Assembly (NCBI GenBank): GCA_003138355.1
Contig: PLFX01000016.1
Coordinates: 123,251-187,250, forward strand
DNA: 64,000 nucleotides
Source of the DNA: Solirubrobacterales bacterium
GTDB lineage: Bacteria > Actinomycetota > Thermoleophilia > Solirubrobacterales > Solirubrobacteraceae
Reading direction: 5' to 3'
This document shows positions 34,529 to 42,627 of the stretch, piece by piece. The position numbers and the translations under genes are program-made. A model generated the notes under the pieces. It was given only the letters and a program-made list of their open reading frames with translations, was not told where the DNA came from and did not search any database. How positions within the stretch are numbered: position 1 is the stretch's first letter; each line of letters starts with the position of its first letter.

Positions 34529-35728
34529 TTACGACGTCAGGCTAGCGTCACGCTCGAAGCGCGCGCGGCAGCCCTCGCAGCAGAAGTAGTAGCTCCGTCC
34601 ACCGACGGTTGCGCGCAGCGCCCGGCGACGATCCACCTGCATCCCGCAGACGGGGTCCGTCGCGCCGCGGCGCACGGTCAGGCCGAACAGGACCAGGAAT
34701 GCCACGCTGGCGATGAGGTTGAGCACGAGCTTGTAGTCGGCGCGCACCGCACCGAACACATGCCCATGCGAGGGTCGCCCGGCCGGAATCAATCCGAGAC
34801 CGCTGAACGCGAGGTCGACGACGATCGCGGCGGCGATCATCGTCACCCCCATCAGCGCCGTGATCGCGAGCGCGTAGCGCCAGCCGTAGTACTTGCGGTA
34901 GATCACGATGATCGGCGCAATCACGAGGTCGGCAAAGAGGAAGGCGACGACGCCGGCGAAGCTGATCCCGCCGCTCCACAGGACGGCCGCGAGCGGCACG
35001 TTGCCGACCGAGCAGACGAAGCTGGCGACCGCGATCAACGGGCCGATCAGCGCGCCCCACAGCACCTGCACGGCGTGTGGCGAGCTCGTCAGGAAGGCGT
35101 CGCGCAACGTGGCGCGCGGGATCTGAGCGGCGAAGCCCGCGAGCAGGAAGCCGACGGCGATCTCCTTGTAGAGCATCTGCCAGTCGCCGCGGAAGTTGTG
35201 CGCGACGTCGGACCACGAGTCGATGCTCCGCAGGCGCATCCGCCCACCAACGCTGTGGTGCTCGTGTCCGGCGGTGGCTCCCCGCGCGTGCTCGCGCGCG
35301 GCGGCCTCGAGCCGCGGTGTGACGAACGCGCGCAGAAAGAGCGCCATCAAGGCGATCATCACGAGGCCGCCGACGTACTCGGCAAGCGCGAACTGCCAGC
35401 CGATCAGCGTCCAGAGCACGAGCCCCAGCTCCCAAACGAGGTTCGTCGACGCGAATTGGAAGGCGAGGGCGCTCGCCGCCGAAGCTCCTTTCTGGAAGAG
35501 GCTCTTGGCGATCGCGACCGCCGCATAGGAACACGACGATGAGGCGGCGCCGAGCCCGGTGGCGCGCAGGACCGCCGCCGGCCCGCTGCCGCCGAGCGAA
35601 GCCTCGATCCGCTCGCGCGGCACCCACGCCTGCACCGCTGCCGAGATCGCGAAACCGAAGACGAGCGCCCACCACACCTCCCACGCCATCAGCAGCGTGT
35701 CGCGCAGTCCGTGCCAGACGACGTCCAC
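34529..35728 (-). CDS. DUF318/ArsP-like permease with C-terminal YHS metal-binding domain
   Basis: A 399-residue permease with about eight to ten membrane segments in two halves; the family hallmark SSSCSYAAVAIAKSLFQKGAS is in the first half and SVGNVPLAAVLWSGG in the second. A YHS domain is fused at the C-terminus (DPVCGMQVDR, YYFCCEGCRARF), a small Cys-rich fold often found with copper transport. The track begins at a TTG; I prefer GTG 35728 because the TTG start would place the shared CsoR palindrome inside the gene. Divergence from a CsoR-type regulator supports a role in metal export, probably copper. Confidence 0.8.
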   Translation of the reverse strand: MDVVWHGLRDTLLMAWEVWWALVFGFAISAAVQAWVPRERIEASLGGSGPAAVLRATGLGAASSSCSYAAVAIAKSLFQKGASAASALAFQFASTNLVWELGLVLWTLIGWQFALAEYVGGLVMIALMALFLRAFVTPRLEAAAREHARGATAGHEHHSVGGRMRLRSIDSWSDVAHNFRGDWQMLYKEIAVGFLLAGFAAQIPRATLRDAFLTSSPHAVQVLWGALIGPLIAVASFVCSVGNVPLAAVLWSGGISFAGVVAFLFADLVIAPIIVIYRKYYGWRYALAITALMGVTMIAAAIVVDLAFSGLGLIPAGRPSHGHVFGAVRADYKLVLNLIASVAFLVLFGLTVRRGATDPVCGMQVDRRRALRATVGGRSYYFCCEGCRARFERDASLTS

Positions 35729-35737
35729 AGTCGGTAC

Positions 35738-35756
35738 GATACCCCCATGGGGTATC
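35738..35756. promoter_or_regulatory. CsoR-type operator palindrome
   Basis: GATACCCC, CAT, GGGGTATC is a perfect 19-bp palindrome matching the CsoR box pattern (TAnACCCC-n3-GGGGTAnA type). It lies between the divergent permease and csoR starts and includes the ATG of csoR. It should allow copper-controlled repression of both genes. Confidence 0.8.
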
Positions 35757-36040
35757 CCCAACCGCTGCGCGGCTACTCCGCGACCAAGGACCAGCTGATC
35801 GCGCGCCTACACCGCATCGCCGGCCAGATCGGAGGGATCGAGCGAATGGTCGACGAGGAGCGCTACTGCATCGACGTCCTGACGCAGATCCACGCGGTCC
35901 AGGCCGCGCTCGACAAGGTCGCGCTCGGCCTGCTCGACGATCACGCACACCACTGCGTGCTCGGCGCCGACCCCGCCGAGCGCGATGCGAAGACCGATGA
36001 GCTGATGGCCGCGGTTGGCCGCCTGATGCACCGGGGCTGA
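35747..36040 (+). CDS. csoR: CsoR-family copper-sensing repressor
   Basis: A 97-residue all-helical repressor with RLHRIAGQIGGIERMVDEERYCIDVLTQI and LLDDHAHHCVLG. The Cys, then His four residues before a second Cys (HAHHC), gives the C-H-C copper(I) ligand set of CsoR rather than the RcnR nickel or FrmR sets. Copper binding should release it from the overlapping palindrome. The ATG is inside the operator. The divergent permease and downstream methyltransferase are likely targets. Confidence 0.88.
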   Translation: MGYPQPLRGYSATKDQLIARLHRIAGQIGGIERMVDEERYCIDVLTQIHAVQAALDKVALGLLDDHAHHCVLGADPAERDAKTDELMAAVGRLMHRG

Positions 36041-36043
36041 AAC

Positions 36044-36589
36044 ATGACCACCCTCCACACGGTCATCTACGTCACCTGGGCCGTCTTCTGGGTCTCCTGG
36101 GTGATCGCGGCCGTGAGCGCCAAGCCGGGATCGCGTCGTGACCTGCGCGGACGCGGGTCGACGTTTGCGATCCTGGCGATCACGTTCATCGTCGTGCGCG
36201 CCGTGCACCCCGGCGCCGGCTCCTTGACAAACGTTCCCGTTGCCGTGCTCGGGACCGCGCTCTTCCTCGGCGGACTCGCCCTGGCAGTCTGGGCGCGCGT
36301 TCACCTCGGGCGCAACTGGGGCATGCCGATGACGACGAAGGACGAGCCCGAGCTCGTCACATCGGGTCCCTACAGCCGCATTCGCCATCCGGTCTACTCG
36401 GGCATCCTCCTTGCGGTGCTCGGCACCGCGCTTGCCGCAAGCTTGTACGCGCTGATCCCGTTCGGCGCGCTCACGGTGAGGTTCGTGTACTCAGCACGCG
36501 TCGAGGAGCAAACGATGCAGCGCGAGTTTCCCGACGCCTATGCGAGCTACCGCGCGCGCACGAAGATGCTCATCCCGTTCCTCGTCTAG
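36044..36589 (+). CDS. ICMT-like integral membrane methyltransferase family protein
   Basis: A 181-residue protein with about four membrane segments and the isoprenylcysteine carboxyl methyltransferase / phospholipid methyltransferase C-terminal signature (LVTSGPYSRIRHPVYSGIL, and EEQTMQREFPDAYASYRART). It probably uses SAM to methylate a lipid-like substrate at the membrane. It lies three bases after csoR, so it is probably cotranscribed with it. The link to copper is contextual only. Confidence 0.85.
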   Translation: MTTLHTVIYVTWAVFWVSWVIAAVSAKPGSRRDLRGRGSTFAILAITFIVVRAVHPGAGSLTNVPVAVLGTALFLGGLALAVWARVHLGRNWGMPMTTKDEPELVTSGPYSRIRHPVYSGILLAVLGTALAASLYALIPFGALTVRFVYSARVEEQTMQREFPDAYASYRARTKMLIPFLV

Positions 36590-36692
36590 CGCGCCGACCG
36601 CGAGTTGTGAACAGCTTGATCAAGGGTTTGCCTCGCTAGGCACCACGGGCAACCGCCGCAGGGGGTGCATTGCAAAGCGCTATGCTCATCGC

Positions 36693-36944
36693 ATGGCGGA
36701 ACAGTTCGTCGTGCGTGTCCCACCGGAGCTGGCTGCGTCGGTAGACGGCCTTGTGAGCGGCGGCAGCTTCACCTCGCGCTCGGATGCGGTCCGGGCCGGC
36801 CTCGAGCTGGTGGTCGAGCGCGAGCGGCGCGCCGCCATCGGGCGTGCGATCGTCGCCGGCTACGAGCGCGTGCCGCAAGCGGGGGACGATGTCGCGTGGG
36901 CCGAAGCGCTCGGCTCGGCGATGGTCGCCGAGGAGCCGTGGTGA
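36693..36944 (+). CDS. Ribbon-helix-helix antitoxin (MazE/CopG-like)
   Basis: An 83-residue protein with an RHH N-terminus (FVVRVPPELAASVDGLV, FTSRSDAVRAGLELVVERER) and a C-terminal acidic tail (EALGSAMVAEEPW) suited to wrapping a toxin. Its GTGA overlap with the downstream MazF gene makes it the cognate antitoxin and probable autorepressor. The ATG at 36693 is chosen; the longer frame runs into the previous gene. Confidence 0.85.
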   Translation: MAEQFVVRVPPELAASVDGLVSGGSFTSRSDAVRAGLELVVERERRAAIGRAIVAGYERVPQAGDDVAWAEALGSAMVAEEPW

Positions 36945-37255
36945 GCGCGCCTCGCCAGGGCGAGATCTGGTGGGCGGAGGCAGAGGACAAGCGCCGCCCG
37001 GTGCTCGTCGTCACGCGCAGCGACGCGATCGGCGTTCTGGCGCGCGTCGTAGTGGCGCCGATCACGCGAACTGTGCGCGGGATTCCGACGGAGGTCGCGC
37101 TTGGTCCGGACGAGGGCTTGCGGGCGCCGTGCGTGGCCTCGTTTGACAACCTTCTGCCGCTGAACCGTAGCCTGCTGACCGCTCGCGTCGGGCGTCTTGC
37201 GCCGGTGCGCCGCGCCGAGCTGTGCCGGGCGCTGGACGCCCTCGGCGACTGCTGA
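36941..37255 (+). CDS. MazF-type endoribonuclease toxin
   Basis: A 104-residue PemK/MazF toxin: GEIWWAEAEDKRRPVLVVTR, VVVAPITRTVRGIPTEV and LLPLNRSLLTARVGRL. MazF proteins cut mRNA at short motifs. It starts at GTG 36941 overlapping the antitoxin stop. It ends one base before the convergent hpnH gene. Confidence 0.9.
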   Translation: MSAPRQGEIWWAEAEDKRRPVLVVTRSDAIGVLARVVVAPITRTVRGIPTEVALGPDEGLRAPCVASFDNLLPLNRSLLTARVGRLAPVRRAELCRALDALGDC

Positions 37256-38350
37256 TCAGGCCATCGGGAGCTCGACGAGCTCCCGCGGCGGCGGTCCGTC
37301 GTGCGGCGGCTGGGGCGGCTTCGAGCGCCGGCTCGGGAGCCACTGGCGCGAGCTGACGAGCGCGCGGATCGATTGGCGCGCGGAGGATGCCGTCGCGAGC
37401 GCGGCGGTCGGCTCGTAGCCGCAGTGAGCCATGCAGTTCGCGCAGCGCGGGTCGCGACCGCGGCCGTACTTGTCCCAGTCGGTCGTCTCGACGAGCTCCT
37501 TGTAGGTCTCGACGTACCCGTCACTCATCAGGTAGCACGGGCGCTGCCAGCCGAAGATCGAGTAGGACGGGATGCCCCACGCGGTGCAGGAGTAGTCGAC
37601 CTTGCCCTCGAGGAAGTCGAGGAAGAGCGGCGAGTGGTTCAGGCGCCAGCGCTTGCGGGCGCCGTTCGCGAAGGCGGCGCGGAAGAGCTCGTGGGTCTGC
37701 TTCACACCGAGGAAGTGCTCCTGATCCGGCGCCTTCTCGTAGGCATACGCGGGCGAGATCATCATCGCGTCGACCTCGAGCTCGTCGTTGAGGAAGTCGA
37801 GCACCTGGCGCACGGTGTCCGGTGAATCGTGTGTGAAGAAGGTCGTGTTAGTTGTCACGCGGAAGCCGCGTTCCTTCGCCGCCTTGATCGCGGCAACTGC
37901 CTTGTCGAAGACGCCGTCGCGGCAGACTGACTCGTCGTGGCGTTCACGCAGCCCATCCATGTGCACCGCCCAGGCGAAGTAGCGACTCGGCTCGAAGAGG
38001 TCGAGCTTGCGCTCCATCAGGATCGCGTTGGTGCAGAGATAGATGTAGCGCTTGCGCTTGATCAGCTCGCGCGCGAGCTCGTCGATCTCGGGGTGAATCA
38101 GCGGTTCGCCGCCGGCGATCGAAACCATCGGCGCGCCCGACTCTTCGATCGCCGCGATCGCTCGGTCGACCGGCATGCGCTGGCGCAGGATGTGGTCGGG
38201 GTGCTGGATCTTGCCGCAGCCCGCGCACTCGAGGTTGCATTGGTAGAGCGGCTCGAGCTCGACGATCAGCGGGAAGCGTTCGCGCTTGGCAAGTTTCTGG
38301 CGGGCGATGTAGCCGCCGACCGCCATGCTCTGGCGTAGCGGGACGGTCAT
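37256..38350 (-). CDS. hpnH: Hopanoid biosynthesis radical SAM protein HpnH
   Basis: A 364-residue radical SAM enzyme that joins the adenosyl group of SAM to diploptene, giving adenosylhopane, the first step to extended hopanoids. The [4Fe-4S] motif is CNLECAGC (CxxxCxxC), followed by MVSIAGGEPLIHPEI and a C-terminal SPASM-like Cys cluster (DPRCANCMAHCGYEP). The ATG at 38350 overlaps the upstream ispH stop (ATGA). It is the last gene of the hopanoid operon. Confidence 0.93.
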   Translation of the reverse strand: MTVPLRQSMAVGGYIARQKLAKRERFPLIVELEPLYQCNLECAGCGKIQHPDHILRQRMPVDRAIAAIEESGAPMVSIAGGEPLIHPEIDELARELIKRKRYIYLCTNAILMERKLDLFEPSRYFAWAVHMDGLRERHDESVCRDGVFDKAVAAIKAAKERGFRVTTNTTFFTHDSPDTVRQVLDFLNDELEVDAMMISPAYAYEKAPDQEHFLGVKQTHELFRAAFANGARKRWRLNHSPLFLDFLEGKVDYSCTAWGIPSYSIFGWQRPCYLMSDGYVETYKELVETTDWDKYGRGRDPRCANCMAHCGYEPTAALATASSARQSIRALVSSRQWLPSRRSKPPQPPHDGPPPRELVELPMA

Positions 38351-39879
38351 CCGTTCCTCGCGACGTTCGGCGGGAGCTTGAAACGAATCGTCTCCGTCGC
38401 GACGGTGCGCTGCGCGCACGTGACGGGTCCGAGCCCGGCGAGCGCGCCGACGACGCCCTCGACGAGCTCCTCGGGCGCGGAGGCACCCGCGGTCAGGCCA
38501 ATCCGGCGCGTGCCGGCGAGCAGCGCCGGACGGATGTCCTCCGCGTGCTCGACGAGCGCGGCCGGACAACCAGCGCGCTCGGCGACCTCGACGAGGCGCT
38601 GCGAGTTAGAGGAGTTCTGCGAGCCCACGACGAGAACGATGTCACACTCGCCCGCCAGGGCTCGGACGGCGTCCTGGCGGTTCTGTGTCGCATAGCAGAT
38701 GTCGTCGGATGCGGGGCCTGCCAGCAGCGGAAAGCGCTCGCGCAGGCGTTCGACGACGCGGTTGGTCTCATCCACGGCCAGCGTCGTCTGCGTGAGGTAG
38801 GCAACGCGCGTTGGGTCGTCGACCTCGACGTTGACGACCTCCTCCGCCGACGCGATCACCTGGACGCGCTCGGGTGCCTCGCCGAGAGTCCCATCGACCT
38901 CCTCGTGGCCCTCGTGCCCGATCAGGACGATGTCGAAGCCCTCGCGGGCAAAGCGCCGCGTCTCCGCATGGACCTTTGCCACGAGCGGACAGGTCGCGTC
39001 GATCACGTCCAGTCCGCGCTCGCCGGCCTCAGCGCGGACAGCCGGTGAGACGCCGTGGGCGGAGAAGATCACGGTCGCGCCGTGCGGAACCTCGTCGAGC
39101 TCCTCGACGAACACCGCGCCGAGCGCCTCGAGCTCGCGCACGACGTGCACGTTGTGCACGATCTGCTTTCGCACATAGATCGGAGCGCCACGCTCTGCGA
39201 GCGCGCCGCGGACGATGTCGACGGCGCGCACGACGCCCGCGCAGGATGCGCGCGGCGCGCCGAGGACCACGTCGCGCTCGCCGAGCAGCTCGGCCCACTC
39301 CTCGAGCAGGCCGGCGGCGCGGCGCAGCGAGCGGTAGGCGGCGAGCGCTCCCGAGGCCGCGCGGATCGGGCGGTACAACTCGTGGCTCGTGCTGTCGGAC
39401 ACGACGCGCAGGGTCACGAGCGGGCACGCCGTGGCCCGGCCCGCGATCCACGAGGACTCCATGTCGACCGCGATCGCGCCGCGTTGCGCGAGCTCGCGCC
39501 GCGCCGCGCCGTGAACGATCCGCGGCGAGCAGTGAATCGGACCGGTATGAACGCGCAGGCCACCGCGGCGCAGGATGCCGGCAAGGATCGCCGGATTGGC
39601 GCACTCGACCGTGTCGTCCGCGCTGCGCAGCTCGCTCGCGAGCACCACGTCGCCCGGCTCGAGCGAGTCGTCCAGCGCGCCCGCAAAGCCCGCGATCACG
39701 ACCGCGCTGGCGGAGTCCTGGGCGAGCCACGCGGAGCGCTCGGCGTTGCGCGGTCCGACGCCGAACTGCTCGACGCGCGCCCATGGCGCGCCGGAGCGCA
39801 CTGCGCGCGCTTCGACCCCCATCGGCGTCAGCACAACGAGGCTGCGTGTGCGCGGGGCGGTCTCGAGCAATGCGCTCAT
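38347..39879 (-). CDS. HpnG-IspH fusion: hopanoid nucleosidase joined to HMBPP reductase
   Basis: One 510-residue chain has two parts. Residues 1 to about 200 form an MTA/SAH-nucleosidase-like domain (FGVGPRNAERSA, GFAGALDDSLEPGDVVLAS, VDMESSWIAGRA) matching HpnG, which removes adenine from adenosylhopane. Residues about 203 to 505 form a full IspH (4-hydroxy-3-methylbut-2-enyl diphosphate reductase, the last step of the MEP pathway): Cys in APRASCAGVVRA, DATCPLVAKVH and DDICYATQNRQ, with SQNSSNSQRL near the end. All three iron-sulfur Cys are present, so both halves look functional. It is coupled to shc upstream and hpnH downstream. Confidence 0.88.
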   Translation of the reverse strand: MSALLETAPRTRSLVVLTPMGVEARAVRSGAPWARVEQFGVGPRNAERSAWLAQDSASAVVIAGFAGALDDSLEPGDVVLASELRSADDTVECANPAILAGILRRGGLRVHTGPIHCSPRIVHGAARRELAQRGAIAVDMESSWIAGRATACPLVTLRVVSDSTSHELYRPIRAASGALAAYRSLRRAAGLLEEWAELLGERDVVLGAPRASCAGVVRAVDIVRGALAERGAPIYVRKQIVHNVHVVRELEALGAVFVEELDEVPHGATVIFSAHGVSPAVRAEAGERGLDVIDATCPLVAKVHAETRRFAREGFDIVLIGHEGHEEVDGTLGEAPERVQVIASAEEVVNVEVDDPTRVAYLTQTTLAVDETNRVVERLRERFPLLAGPASDDICYATQNRQDAVRALAGECDIVLVVGSQNSSNSQRLVEVAERAGCPAALVEHAEDIRPALLAGTRRIGLTAGASAPEELVEGVVGALAGLGPVTCAQRTVATETIRFKLPPNVARNG

Positions 39880-41795
39880 CGCGTGTAGCGCCCCAGCGCC
39901 ATGATCGGAAACACGAGCCTGTAGAGGTGGTAGTTGATGTAGAAGTCAGACGGGAAGCCGGTGCCTGTGAAGTAGGGCTCATCCCAGGTCCCGTCGGGCC
40001 GTTGCGTGTCGGCGAGATAGAGCAGCCCGCGGCGAACCGCGTCGGAGTGCTCGCCCGCTGCGTGCAGGGCGATCAGCGCCCAGGCGGTCTGCGAAGCGGT
40101 GCTCGCGCCGCGACCCGCCCATTCGTGGTCGAAGTAGGAGCGGATGTCCTCACCCCAGCCGCCGTCGGCGTTCTGGTGCTCCTCGAGCCAGCGAACGGCG
40201 CGGCGGATGCGCAGATCGCGCGGCGAGACGCCGGCCGCGACCAGCGCCGGGACGACGGCCCCGGTCCCGTAGACGTAGTTGACGCCCCAGCGCCCGAACC
40301 AGGACCCGTCCGGTTCCTGGTTGTCGCTCAGCCAGCCGAGCGCGCTCTGCGCATATTCGCTGTCGGTCTCGCCGTAGGCCGCCAACATCTCGAGCACGTG
40401 TGCGGTTACATCGGCGCTCGGCGGGTCGATGACTTCGCCGAAGTCGCAGAACGGGAGCTCCCGGATCACGGGCCTCGTGTTGTCGGCGTCGAACGCACCC
40501 CAGCCGCCGTCGCTCGAGCGCATCCCCTTCGTCCAGCGGACTCCGAGCTCGATCGCGCGGTCGAGCCGCGCGCGATCGGGATGGTCGGCGCGTAGCAGCG
40601 CGAGCACTACCTCCGCCGTGTCGTCGATATCCGGATAGTTGTCGTTGGCGAACTCGAAGGCCCAGCCGCCGGGGGCAAGCCCCGGGCGCCGCACCGACCA
40701 GTCGCCTTTGACCAGAACCTGCTCGTCAAGTAGCCACTCGGTGGCCTCGACGATCGCCGGGTCATCAAGCGGGGCGCCGGCGTCAGCGAGCGCAATCAGC
40801 GCGAGCGCCGTATCCCAGACGGGCGACTGGCAGGCCTCCAAGCGTCGCCCATCGCGGTCGCGGATCGTGAAACGCTCGAGCCCTGCGAGACCGGCGTGTA
40901 TCACCGGGTGCTCGAGCGGGTAGCCGCGCAGGTGCAGCGCGATCAGCGAATAGACCCACGGCGGCTGGATTCCCCCCCACGATCCGTCGGCTTCCTGGCG
41001 CGAGACGATGAACCGCTCCGCGCGGCGCGCGGCGTACTCGCGCAGCACCCGCACGGGACGGCGCTCGTAGACGTGCAGCAGGCGGTCTGTCCAGAGGAGC
41101 AAGCGCGCGCGCCAGGTCGTCGCGTGTGGCGGCTGCCACGGCTGGGGCCCGTGCAGCTCCGGGGTCGCGAAGCCAAGCGACCGGACGGGGCGCTGCGCCG
41201 AGACGAGCGTCAAGGCGACGACCGTCTGGCGCGCCCAGCAGGCGAAGTCGTAGATGTTCAGCGGAATCCACGGCGGCAGCAGCATCAGCTCGGGCGGCAC
41301 CACCGGGATCTGCTCCCATGACCAGAGCCCGAAGAGCGCGAGCCAGACGTGGGTGAAGACGCGCGCACGCTCGAGCCCGCCCGCAGCGCGGATCCGCTCG
41401 GCGGCCGCGCGCATGTGGTCGGCGCCGGGTGGGTCGCCGCCGAGGCGCAGCGCGAGATAGGCCTCGATCGTCGTCGAGAGATCGCCGGGGCCGCCGTAGA
41501 ACTTCGCCCACTGCCCGTCCGCCAGCTGCTGGCTACGGATCCATTCGCACGCCTCGCGCGTGACCGCGTCGGTGCGGATGCCGAGGAACTCGCGCAGCAG
41601 CAGGTCCTCGGCGTCCATCGTCACGTTCGTCTGGAGCTCGCCCTTCCACCAGCCATCGGCGTGCTGTAGCCCGCGCAGCTGCTCGACGGCACGACGGAGC
41701 GCCCGGGCGGGCGTCCCGACCGGGACCGCGGGCGCATCGCGAAGGACCGTTACCGAGTCGGCGGGCGCCTCGCCGACCTGCACTGCAGCGCACAT
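39876..41795 (-). CDS. shc: Squalene-hopene cyclase
   Basis: A 639-residue cyclase that converts squalene to hopene/diplopterol at the membrane. The catalytic acid motif DIDD is in NYPDIDDTAEVVLALL, and several QW repeats are visible (GWWKGELQTN, GSWGGIQPPWVYS, GSWFGRWGVNYVYGTG, TWDEPYFTGTGFPSDFYINYH). The start is ATG 41795 (MCAAVQVGEAP); the longer frame runs through the RpiB gene. The stop overlaps the HpnG-IspH start as ATGA. Genes for squalene synthesis (hpnCDE) are not in the window. Confidence 0.94.
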   Translation of the reverse strand: MCAAVQVGEAPADSVTVLRDAPAVPVGTPARALRRAVEQLRGLQHADGWWKGELQTNVTMDAEDLLLREFLGIRTDAVTREACEWIRSQQLADGQWAKFYGGPGDLSTTIEAYLALRLGGDPPGADHMRAAAERIRAAGGLERARVFTHVWLALFGLWSWEQIPVVPPELMLLPPWIPLNIYDFACWARQTVVALTLVSAQRPVRSLGFATPELHGPQPWQPPHATTWRARLLLWTDRLLHVYERRPVRVLREYAARRAERFIVSRQEADGSWGGIQPPWVYSLIALHLRGYPLEHPVIHAGLAGLERFTIRDRDGRRLEACQSPVWDTALALIALADAGAPLDDPAIVEATEWLLDEQVLVKGDWSVRRPGLAPGGWAFEFANDNYPDIDDTAEVVLALLRADHPDRARLDRAIELGVRWTKGMRSSDGGWGAFDADNTRPVIRELPFCDFGEVIDPPSADVTAHVLEMLAAYGETDSEYAQSALGWLSDNQEPDGSWFGRWGVNYVYGTGAVVPALVAAGVSPRDLRIRRAVRWLEEHQNADGGWGEDIRSYFDHEWAGRGASTASQTAWALIALHAAGEHSDAVRRGLLYLADTQRPDGTWDEPYFTGTGFPSDFYINYHLYRLVFPIMALGRYTR

Positions 41796-41832
41796 GCCCC
41801 ACCCGTATATCCGATCGAAGATGAGAGGAGCC

Positions 41833-42285
41833 TTAGAGCCCCTCGCGCGCCTCGAGCGTGCCGAGGTGGGCGATGCTCTCGAGGTCGGCCTGCTTGTCGC
41901 TTGGCGGCGTGGAGAACCAGGCGTCGAGGATCTCCGCAAGTTCTGCGTCGGCGGTCGAGCGCAGGCTGAGCGCAAGAACGTTTGCGTCGTTCCAGCGGCG
42001 CGCTCCGGCCGCGGCGACGGCGTCATGACAAAGCGCCGCGCGGACGCCGGGAATCTTGTTCGCCGCGATCGCGGCGCCGGTGCCGGTCCAGCAGCAGACG
42101 ATCGCCTGATCGGCTGCACCACCGACGACCTCACGAGCGGCGGCGGCAGAGCTCAGCGCCCAGTCGGGCTGCTCGCCGTCGGTGAGCGCGCCGTGAAGCA
42201 ACAGTTCGTGGCCCCGCTCCCCCAGTTCCACCGGGAGGATCACGGCAATCCCGGTCAGCTCATCCGCGGCCACGGCAATCCGCAC
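41833..42285 (-). CDS. Divergent RpiB/LacB-family sugar-phosphate isomerase
   Basis: A 150-residue RpiB-type protein. The conserved second half is present (GTGAAIAANKIPGVRAALCHDA, RRWNDANVLALSLR) and the catalytic Cys is kept in VCCWTGTG, but the Gly after it is Trp and the N-terminal DHAG phosphate-binding motif reads DELTG. It may therefore act on something other than ribose-5-phosphate. It lies 37 bases upstream of shc on the same strand. HpnG liberates a ribosyl hopane, so a sugar isomerase here may be more than chance; that is inference. The GTG start (42285) gives the standard RpiB N-terminus. Confidence 0.72.
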   Translation of the reverse strand: MRIAVAADELTGIAVILPVELGERGHELLLHGALTDGEQPDWALSSAAAAREVVGGAADQAIVCCWTGTGAAIAANKIPGVRAALCHDAVAAAGARRWNDANVLALSLRSTADAELAEILDAWFSTPPSDKQADLESIAHLGTLEAREGL

Positions 42286-42365
42286 CCGTCGAGTATGGCG
42301 CATCGCGCATTTGGCCCTGGCGCGTTTCGCCGCGAGTGACCCGAAGCTCAAGGGCTCATGATAAT

Positions 42366-42393
42366 CTTCATGCGCATGAGGCAGCGCATGAAG
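42366..42393. promoter_or_regulatory. Inverted-repeat operator at the VapB start
   Basis: CTTCATGCGC and GCGCATGAAG form a perfect 10-bp inverted repeat separated by 8 bases, with an inner palindrome TCATGCGCATGA. The right arm contains the chosen ATG. This is a typical site for an AbrB-type antitoxin to repress its own operon. Confidence 0.65.
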
Positions 42394-42627
42394 ATCTCGA
42401 AGGGCGGCCAAATCTCGATCCCTGCCCCGATCCGCCACCGCTGGGGCACCTCGACGCTGATGCTCGAAGACCGCGGCGACAGCCTCGTGCTCAAGCCTGC
42501 GCCCGACGATCCGATCGCCGCCGCGGCGGGCGCGCTCGCCGAGTACGGCCCGATCGACATCGCCGAGCTTCGCGCGCAGGCGCGCGAGGACGAGCGGATC
42601 GCGGAGCAGCGCCGCTTCAGCTCGTGA
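42388..42627 (+). CDS. SpoVT/AbrB-type antitoxin (VapB)
   Basis: A 79-residue swapped-hairpin AbrB protein (MKISKGGQISIPAPIRHRWG, LEDRGDSLVLKPAPDDP) with an acidic/basic helical tail for toxin neutralisation. I chose the ATG at 42388, which follows GAGG by six bases, over three ATGs upstream that lie in the operator. Its stop overlaps the VapC GTG. Confidence 0.82.
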   Translation: MKISKGGQISIPAPIRHRWGTSTLMLEDRGDSLVLKPAPDDPIAAAAGALAEYGPIDIAELRAQAREDERIAEQRRFSS

